DNA of 10,213 nt. Source: an uncultured Paracoccaceae bacterium (lineage in GTDB: Bacteria; Pseudomonadota; Alphaproteobacteria; Rhodobacterales; Rhodobacteraceae). Of the stretch, positions 5,975 through 10,213 are shown one piece after another. Where the stretch lies: positions 1-10,213 of the forward strand of contig CAKZNY010000271.1 in the NCBI GenBank assembly GCA_937132145.1. The letters run 5' to 3'. The first letter of the stretch is position 1. Every line of letters starts with the position of its first letter. The notes under the pieces are model-generated. The model did no database searches and was not told the origin of the DNA. It worked only from the letters and a program-made list of their open reading frames with translations. Position numbers and translations under genes: made by a program.

Positions 5975-7426
5975 GTGAAAAAACTATTAACGGCTTTTGC
6001 GACTATCGCGATTGTAAGCAGTGCAACTTACGTTGTGGCGCAGAACCAGCTTGAAACGACGCTCGATCTGGCTGTTCGTGGAATGATGGATGACGGCAGC
6101 GACGTTTCCTATGCCGAGCGCATTATTGGCGCGAACGGAAGTGTGGAATACACCGATCTGGTAATCTCGGCACCGGATGGCACGTTTACGATGTCTATGG
6201 ATTGGCTAAAGGGTGTTCCGGCCGGCTCCGACGTTACGTTCACAGTTTCCGATATTATTAACGTCACGGGTCAGGAAGATGGCGTTGAGTTTTCGTTCGA
6301 GATTCAATCCTCGGGGTTTATGCTGACGACAAACGGTTTGTTGCGTGAAGCGATGAGCACCGAAGATGTCACAGTTACATTCTCTGCCGATGAATTCGTC
6401 GTTACGGGTGGTGACCCTGACAGCGATGTTCTACGGAATCTCTTCGTTGATTTCGGAGCGATTGATTTCGATCTGTTGGTTTCGACAGAAGAGATGTTCG
6501 TTAAGGGCGCATTTGATACCGAAAAGATGAACATTGCTTACGATTACACTATCGACGGCAATTCGCAGGAAACCGAGCAGACAACCGAAGCCGTCTCCCT
6601 GTCGTTCGAGTTTGATATTCCAGAAGACGAGGAAGAGGCGCTTGGGTATCTTGATGGTAGCAAATCCGGCGTATTCAAGATGTACAGCGGTGCCAGTGAA
6701 TTTGTGATGACAATGAATTCGAACGGTATCGCAATAGGTATGGAGGGCACTTCCGGAGAGGGCTCCATCTTGCTTGAGGTTGTGGATGGAAATATCACCT
6801 ACGACGTTAATGTAGACGGGTTCGATATGGTCGTAACGCCTGGTGAAGGCCTGCAAATTCCGCCAATCGAGATGAGCATGGGCGAAATGGCAATGAAACT
6901 TGTCATTCCTGCGGGGGCAACCGATGCTCCGGCCGAGATGATTATCGATATTCTGTTCGCCGATCTGGTTATCGGGGAAAGTCTGTGGTCGATGATTGAC
7001 CCCGATAAAACGATTTCACGAGCGCCTGCCCAGCTGGATATTGATATCGAAGCGTTGGTACAACTTGATGCGATGGCAGTAATATCCGGCGAGGAGCCAA
7101 CCTCGGCTGCAACGATCTACAGTCTGGATATCAACCAGATTTTGCTGTCACTTGCCGGAGCATCGATACAGATAGACGGCGCGGCAACGTTCGATAACTC
7201 TGGTCCTATCCCCACGCCGTTGGGTTCGTTGACTATCGACATACGCGGCTTCTCCACATTGGCAAACCAGTTGGTGGAACTTGGTCTGCTTAATAAAATA
7301 CAGGCCGGAATGGCGATAGGCATGCTGATGGCTTTTGGTAAGCCGGGCAGTGAGGCGGATCAGTTTATCTCGGAAATTACATTCTCGGAAAACGGGATAC
7401 TGGCGAACGGCCAACCAATTCGGTAA
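5975..7426 (+). CDS. DUF2125-family periplasmic protein
   Basis: A 483-residue exported protein that I assign to DUF2125 from its overall pattern and its C-terminal part: an FDNSG...TPLGSLTIDIRGF segment (406-426), a helical QLVELGLLNKIQAGMAIGMLMAF stretch, and the ending ISEITFSENGILANGQPIR, a form typical of this family in Rhodobacterales. No molecular function is known to me. A signal peptide is evident (MKKLLTAFATIAIVSSATYVVA, cleavage near residue 22). The mature protein is acidic, appears to contain no cysteine, and consists mostly of alternating short beta-type stretches, suggesting a large beta-rich envelope protein. An acidic run PEDEEEA sits at 216-222. The start codon is GTG at 5975, supported by GGAG at 5963-5966 eight bases upstream. 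A clear hairpin terminator follows. It probably forms its own transcription unit, although co-transcription with the SH3 gene is possible because no terminator separates them. Confidence 0.82.
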   Translation: MKKLLTAFATIAIVSSATYVVAQNQLETTLDLAVRGMMDDGSDVSYAERIIGANGSVEYTDLVISAPDGTFTMSMDWLKGVPAGSDVTFTVSDIINVTGQEDGVEFSFEIQSSGFMLTTNGLLREAMSTEDVTVTFSADEFVVTGGDPDSDVLRNLFVDFGAIDFDLLVSTEEMFVKGAFDTEKMNIAYDYTIDGNSQETEQTTEAVSLSFEFDIPEDEEEALGYLDGSKSGVFKMYSGASEFVMTMNSNGIAIGMEGTSGEGSILLEVVDGNITYDVNVDGFDMVVTPGEGLQIPPIEMSMGEMAMKLVIPAGATDAPAEMIIDILFADLVIGESLWSMIDPDKTISRAPAQLDIDIEALVQLDAMAVISGEEPTSAATIYSLDINQILLSLAGASIQIDGAATFDNSGPIPTPLGSLTIDIRGFSTLANQLVELGLLNKIQAGMAIGMLMAFGKPGSEADQFISEITFSENGILANGQPIR

Positions 7427-7446
7427 CCTGTGTTAATGAAACCTTT

Positions 7447-7477
7447 AAGGCTCGTCGTTGGTTCGGCGGGCCTTTTT
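7447..7477 (+). terminator. Intrinsic terminator after the DUF2125 gene
   Basis: An 11-base stem, AAGGCTCGTCG (7447-7457) pairing with CGGCGGGCCTT (7464-7474), closes a 6-base loop and includes two G-U pairs. The pairing T bases run on as TTT to 7477. It starts 20 bases after the stop and lies between two convergent genes. Read on the - strand the hairpin is followed by a poorer T-tract, so it may also partly stop transcription from the smr gene. Confidence 0.85.
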
Positions 7478-7483
7478 CATGCG

Positions 7484-8095
7484 CTAGCGGGTGCGTCGTA
7501 GATAAACGTAATATGCACCGCCGCCACCATGCTTGGCGTGAGCTGGGGTTATTTGCAAAATCTTTGGTTTCAAATCAGGGCGGCTTAGCCAATGGGGCAG
7601 GCTGTGGCGCAAGATACCTTGGCGGGTTGGCATGATGCCTTCTTCCGCGCGGGTGGAATTGCCTTTGCCGGTAATCACCAACGCCAGCCGTTTTCCCGCA
7701 GCATGGCTTCGATGAATAAACGCCGTTAATTCCGAATGCGCCTGCGCCGCCGTTAACCCATGCAAATCGAGCCGCGCATCCGGTTTGATCTTACCCTTGC
7801 GAAGACGCTCGAAATTTTTGCGGTCCATCTGGTGGTCGGGCTTCAAACTGGCCACCATCGGGTCAGGTGCCAGATTAACAGTCACCCGCGCCTCGGGCAG
7901 CATTCCGCCAATTTGGGTTAACGGGCGGATCATCTGCCGTGACGGTTTTTGTGCCAGAGGTACACGTTCGGGTTTAGGTGTGAAGATTACCACCTTGATG
8001 GGTTTAACCGGATGCAGGGGCGCGGTGGTCTGGGTGACCTTCGACCATACCTCGTGATCGTCCTCGCTTAGTTTTCCGTGCTTTCGGCGTACCAT
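7484..8095 (-). CDS. Smr-domain (MutS2 C-terminal-like) protein
   Basis: A 203-residue stand-alone Smr-domain protein. Smr domains act as DNA or RNA nicking endonucleases or as nucleic-acid binders in the cytosol. The domain occupies about 109-200 and shows LDLHGLT (109-115), whose Asp-x-His is proposed to be catalytic, then TGKG (142-145) in the place of the family's HGxG loop, the spacer GILRHSLPHWL (160-170), TPAHAKHGG (183-191) and the closing GAYYVYLRR (193-201). The N-terminal 100 residues are basic and proline-rich (PLHPVKPIKVVIFTPKPERVP) and look largely disordered. The opening RRKHGKLSEDDHEVWSKVTQTTAPL matches alphaproteobacterial relatives. It starts 9 bases after the timA stop, so the two genes are co-transcribed. 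The biological role of these short alphaproteobacterial forms is not established. Confidence 0.9.
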   Translation of the reverse strand: MVRRKHGKLSEDDHEVWSKVTQTTAPLHPVKPIKVVIFTPKPERVPLAQKPSRQMIRPLTQIGGMLPEARVTVNLAPDPMVASLKPDHQMDRKNFERLRKGKIKPDARLDLHGLTAAQAHSELTAFIHRSHAAGKRLALVITGKGNSTRAEEGIMPTRQGILRHSLPHWLSRPDLKPKILQITPAHAKHGGGGAYYVYLRRTR

Positions 8096-8104
8096 GACAC
8101 AGTT

Positions 8105-8755
8105 TTATGCCCCGGTCCCGACCAGAAGCCAGTTCGGGTTATCGCCAGACATAAGTCGTGCAAAAGTCCAGATATCGGATTGTTTCTTGATGTGCTTTTC
8201 GTCACCCTCGACGATTTCACCATCGGCATTGCGGACAACGGATGTCAGCTCGCCAGTGAATTTCATGGTGATTTCGGCTTCGTTGTTTTCCTCGTCAAAC
8301 CTCGCGGAAACCAGCTTAACGCTGCTTACACCGATGAAATTCGCATCGACGGTCAGGCCGCTATCGGCTCGGGCCGTAATGACCGAGGAAAAGGATTCGT
8401 AAACATCAGGGGCAAGATATTGCTCAAGAAACGGTAGATCACCGTTTTCGAAGGCCATAAGGATCATCTCGTAGGCTTGGCGTGACCCACCTGAAAAAAC
8501 CTCGACCGAGAACCCTGCTTCGGCCCGCTTCATCGCGGCCAACGCTTTGCCGGAATCACTTTTCAAATCAACATAGTTAGAAATATCAAAGTCTTCGAGA
8601 CCACCCTCAATCACCTCAAACTTGCGTTTTGAGGTTTGGGCGGGCGCAGTTGTACCCTCGAAGCCCTCGCGTGTTCCAAGCACATTGCGGAGCCGCAGCA
8701 CCAAAAACAACGCCACACCTGCAAGAACAAGGATTTGAATCAATTGCGAACCCAT
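8105..8755 (-). CDS. Membrane-anchored Tim44/TimA-family protein
   Basis: A 216-residue protein of the Tim44-like (TimA) family, related to the C-terminal domain of mitochondrial Tim44, which tethers Hsp70 to the inner-membrane translocase. In bacteria it is thought to be an inner-membrane adaptor without a settled role. One N-terminal transmembrane helix (about 5-21, IQILVLAGVALFLVLRL) is followed by RNVLGTREGFE, a low-complexity linker, and the Tim44 fold (about 75-216), with MILMAFENGD, FLEQYLAPDVYESF and the closing NPNWLLVGTG. I place the start at 8755 because an AAAGG motif lies 6 bases before it and the MGSQLIQILVLAG opening is typical. An in-frame ATG at 8788 would add 11 residues before the helix. 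It heads the timA-smr pair and diverges from fxsA. Confidence 0.9.
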   Translation of the reverse strand: MGSQLIQILVLAGVALFLVLRLRNVLGTREGFEGTTAPAQTSKRKFEVIEGGLEDFDISNYVDLKSDSGKALAAMKRAEAGFSVEVFSGGSRQAYEMILMAFENGDLPFLEQYLAPDVYESFSSVITARADSGLTVDANFIGVSSVKLVSARFDEENNEAEITMKFTGELTSVVRNADGEIVEGDEKHIKKQSDIWTFARLMSGDNPNWLLVGTGA

Positions 8756-8761
8756 GATCGA

Positions 8762-8766
8762 CCTTT
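8762..8766 (-). promoter_or_regulatory. Ribosome binding site of the Tim44/TimA gene
   Basis: On the - strand AAAGG ends 6 bases before the ATG at 8755. It decides between that ATG and the upstream in-frame ATG at 8788, for which no comparable site is seen. Confidence 0.6.
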
Positions 8767-8821
8767 CGAAAATTTTCTGGCTAAACATTGGCGTTCAGCC
8801 TATTCGCTACCTATGTAATCA

Positions 8822-8854
8822 TTGTAACGGGTCAAGTCCATTGGCCTATATAAA
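8822..8854 (+). promoter_or_regulatory. Possible fxsA promoter
   Basis: TTGTAA at 8822-8827 is followed by CCTATA/TATATA at 8845-8852, with a 17-19 base spacing depending on the -10 chosen. Transcription would start just before the GGAAAAG ribosome binding site at 8859-8865, giving a very short leader. On the opposite strand a TTGACC (complement of 8830-8835) could be the -35 box of the divergent timA gene, but I find no convincing -10 for it. Confidence 0.4.
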
Positions 8855-8869
8855 CTTTGGAAAAGACAT

Positions 8870-9361
8870 ATGTGGCTATTTTTTCTCTTTGTTGCGGTCC
8901 CGATTGTTGAAATCGGCCTGTTTATTCAAGTCGGTGGCTTCCTTGGGTTGTGGCCAACACTGGCTATCGTCGTTCTGACGGCACTGGTCGGAACGACATT
9001 GATGCGGGCGCAAGGCATGGCCGCGCTGCAAAACCTGCAAACCAGCATTGAGCGGGGCGGCAACCCTGCGGACCCGATTGCTAACGGCGCATTCATCCTG
9101 ATCGCCGGTTTATTGCTGTTAACGCCGGGGTTCTTCACCGATACAATCGGATTATTGCTGCTCGTACCACGGATACGCCAAACGCTTATCCGTGCTGTCG
9201 TGACGCAACTGAAAGCACGCGCTACGGTTTACGCATCGTCTGGATTTAATACACAGACGAAATACGCATCTGACACCGTTCTTGAGGGTGATTTCGAAGT
9301 GGCTGAAGACAATGTGAACAGCAAACCCGGGAATTCTGGCTGGACCCGCCCAGAGGAGTGA
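8870..9361 (+). CDS. fxsA: FxsA-family inner-membrane protein
   Basis: A 163-residue cytoplasmic-membrane protein. E. coli FxsA, when overproduced, relieves exclusion of phage T7 by the F plasmid; its normal job is unknown. Hydrophobic segments are at about 2-20 (LFFLFVAVPIVEIGLFIQV), 24-42 and 72-88, followed by LTPGFFTD (84-91), GLLLLVP and the PRIR motif, all typical of the family. The tail from about 110 is hydrophilic and acidic and ends in TRPEE, longer and less conserved than the core. GGAAAAG five bases before the ATG at 8870 supports this start. It stands between the divergent timA gene and secB, which follows after 76 bases on the same strand. Neighbouring protein-export genes hint at an envelope role, but that is only context. 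Confidence 0.92.
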   Translation: MWLFFLFVAVPIVEIGLFIQVGGFLGLWPTLAIVVLTALVGTTLMRAQGMAALQNLQTSIERGGNPADPIANGAFILIAGLLLLTPGFFTDTIGLLLLVPRIRQTLIRAVVTQLKARATVYASSGFNTQTKYASDTVLEGDFEVAEDNVNSKPGNSGWTRPEE

Positions 9362-9437
9362 ACGAGCGATTGTTCCTTCTGCATAGAAGTGATACTCCGA
9401 CTTCCAGTACTTAAAATCACATCGGGAATTCGTCCAA

Positions 9438-9947
9438 ATGGCAGACAAAGTGGCAAAAGAAAATAACGGTGCGGCCGAGGGCACACCCCCGCAGCAGCCT
9501 CGCGTGCAAATCCTTAACCAATATACTCGCGACTTGTCGTTTGAAAACGTAGCGGTGCAGAAGGACCGGATGCCGGAAGGTAAAACCGACTTCGCAGTTC
9601 AGGTTGCCCTGAATGCGCGGAAATTGGATGAGAATCAGTATGAAGTTATCAACAAACTGAAGGTTGCAGCCACCATCGGTGAAGACAAAATCTTCATTCT
9701 AGAGCTGGATTACGCTGGCCGTTTCAAAATCGAGAACGTGCCGAAAGAACAGCTACACGCGTTTTTGATGGTCGAGTGCCCACGGCTGATCTTCCCGTAT
9801 CTTCGCCGTGTTGTTGGTGATGTGACACGTGATGGTGGCTATCCGCCGCTGAATCTGGACAACATCGATTTCCTTGCACTTTATCGGGGCGAAATGGCCC
9901 GCATGGCGAAAGCACAGGCCGAGGCCAAAGACGCGACGATTTCCTAA
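9438..9947 (+). CDS. secB: Protein-export chaperone SecB
   Basis: SecB is a tetrameric cytosolic chaperone that keeps preproteins unfolded and delivers them to SecA at the Sec translocase. The 169-residue protein shows the family core: VQILNQYTRDLSFEN (23-37), the VINKLKVAA strand, LELDYAGRF (88-96), the HAFLMVECPRLIFPYLRR block (107-124) and GDVTRDGGYPPLNLDNIDF (127-145), which line the peptide grooves. The first 20 residues are a hydrophilic, variable extension and the last 18 an Ala/Lys/Glu-rich helix. A weak GGGA precedes the ATG at 9438. The 76-base gap after fxsA contains TTGTTC at 9370-9375 with ATACTC 16 bases on, a possible but weak promoter, so secB may be transcribed both with and without fxsA. 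A hairpin terminator follows the stop. Confidence 0.96.
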   Translation: MADKVAKENNGAAEGTPPQQPRVQILNQYTRDLSFENVAVQKDRMPEGKTDFAVQVALNARKLDENQYEVINKLKVAATIGEDKIFILELDYAGRFKIENVPKEQLHAFLMVECPRLIFPYLRRVVGDVTRDGGYPPLNLDNIDFLALYRGEMARMAKAQAEAKDATIS

Positions 9948-9967
9948 ACCGGGTAAATTGCGAAAAG

Positions 9968-9991
9968 GGCGACTATGCGGTCGCCTTTTTT
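9968..9991 (+). terminator. Intrinsic terminator after secB
   Basis: GGCGAC (9968-9973) pairs with GTCGCC (9980-9985) around the loop TATGCG and is followed by six T. The A-rich bases before the stem can extend the pairing with a one-base bulge. It lies between convergent secB and dnaQ; the T-tract overlaps the dnaQ stop codon. On the - strand the stem is followed by CTTTTCG, so weaker termination from that side is possible. Confidence 0.85.
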
Positions 9992-10213
9992 ATTTGAACT
10001 GGTTCCAGACAGCGTTTTCGCCTAGTTTTTCCACAAACGCATTATGCGCTTCGGCTTCTTCGTCGGAAATGCGGGATGGTAACGGTCGGGGTCGTTGTGG
10101 CGGGGACCAATTCGCAGCCGCTCCATCGTCGCTTGCATCCTTATTTGAAACAATCGACAAGACGAGATCCGGCTGGCGACCGCCGATCAGTTCCAGATAA
10201 ACCTCCGCAAGGA
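9990..10213 (-). CDS. dnaQ: DNA polymerase III epsilon subunit (3'-5' proofreading exonuclease), C-terminal part
   Basis: The last 73 codons of a gene running off the end of the window. Reading the - strand from 10211 gives LAEVYLELIGGRQPDLVLS, the closing part of the DnaQ exonuclease domain in which LAEVYLEL..GGRQ is strongly conserved. A variable linker (NKDASDDGAAANWSPPQ) and the tail RPRPLPSRISDEEAEAHNAF...WNQFK follow; the tail is the segment that, by family knowledge, binds the polymerase alpha subunit. The exonuclease motifs with the catalytic Asp/Glu residues lie outside the window. The stop TAA (complement of 9990-9992) is set directly against the T-tract of the secB terminator. Adjacency of dnaQ to secB in convergent orientation is common in Rhodobacterales as I recall it. 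Identity rests on a short segment but the motifs are distinctive. Confidence 0.92.
   Translation of the reverse strand, partial: LAEVYLELIGGRQPDLVLSIVSNKDASDDGAAANWSPPQRPRPLPSRISDEEAEAHNAFVEKLGENAVWNQFK

Noticed and set aside
8078..8437. Two + strand open frames of about 100-120 codons opposite the Tim44/TimA gene
   Set aside because: Both lie antisense to a well-supported gene with family motifs, and neither shows a recognisable domain.
8756..8788. Longer N-terminus for the Tim44/TimA protein from the ATG at 8788
   Set aside because: It would put a charged 11-residue leader before the membrane helix, while the ATG at 8755 has a good ribosome binding site and a typical family start.
9874..10200. 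+ strand open frame of 108 codons spanning the end of secB and the dnaQ region
   Set aside because: It crosses the secB stop and terminator, and the - strand reading of 9990-10213 gives unmistakable DnaQ C-terminal sequence.
1..10213. Whole-window search for a defence, mobile, toxin-antitoxin, CRISPR or biosynthetic system
   Set aside because: Every stretch is accounted for by housekeeping or conserved envelope genes and short spacers; no direct-repeat arrays, integrase, transposase or tRNA-flanked insertion was seen.

Overview
This window looks like a chromosomal segment of an alphaproteobacterium, most likely Rhodobacterales (the Roseobacter/Rhodobacter group), with moderate GC judged by eye. 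The evidence is the gene repertoire and order: coaBC-dut upstream of an Rrf2 regulator and cysK, a D-glycerate dehydrogenase-type gene divergent from a secreted SH3 protein, a DUF2125 protein, and the smr/timA-fxsA-secB-dnaQ cluster. The proteins also carry sequence signatures typical of that order. Almost all of it is housekeeping DNA, densely packed, with no gap over 120 bases. I see no tRNA, rRNA, insertion sequence, CRISPR array, prophage, toxin-antitoxin or defence gene.

Region 1 (1-4237, + strand): coaBC (coenzyme A synthesis), dut (dUTPase, start codon overlapping the coaBC stop) and an Rrf2-family regulator follow one another almost without gaps. A 117-base spacer with a good -10 box and ribosome binding site then precedes cysK (O-acetylserine sulfhydrylase). 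A small three-helix membrane protein and a MoeB/ThiF-type E1-like enzyme follow, each overlapping the gene before it, so cysK, the membrane gene and moeB read as one transcript linking cysteine synthesis to sulfur-carrier activation.

Region 2 (4234-7478): a D-2-hydroxyacid dehydrogenase on the - strand converges on moeB so tightly that both stop codons sit inside one CTAG. Divergent from it, a secreted bacterial-SH3 protein and then a GTG-started DUF2125 periplasmic protein run on the + strand, closed by a strong hairpin terminator.

Region 3 (7484-10213): an Smr-domain protein and a membrane-anchored Tim44/TimA protein form a - strand pair. Divergent from them are fxsA and secB on the + strand. 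A terminator after secB abuts the stop codon of dnaQ, of which only the last 73 codons are in the window (- strand). Protein-targeting genes (secB, timA) and membrane genes (fxsA) cluster here beside DNA-maintenance genes (dnaQ, smr).

I did not find a convincing undescribed multi-gene system. The points most worth checking are: a dehydrogenase that appears to lack the usual catalytic glutamate; a separate membrane gene that may correspond to an N-terminal membrane region fused to MoeB in relatives; the direct timA-smr junction where I would have expected an mltA gene; and the Rrf2-cysK pairing.
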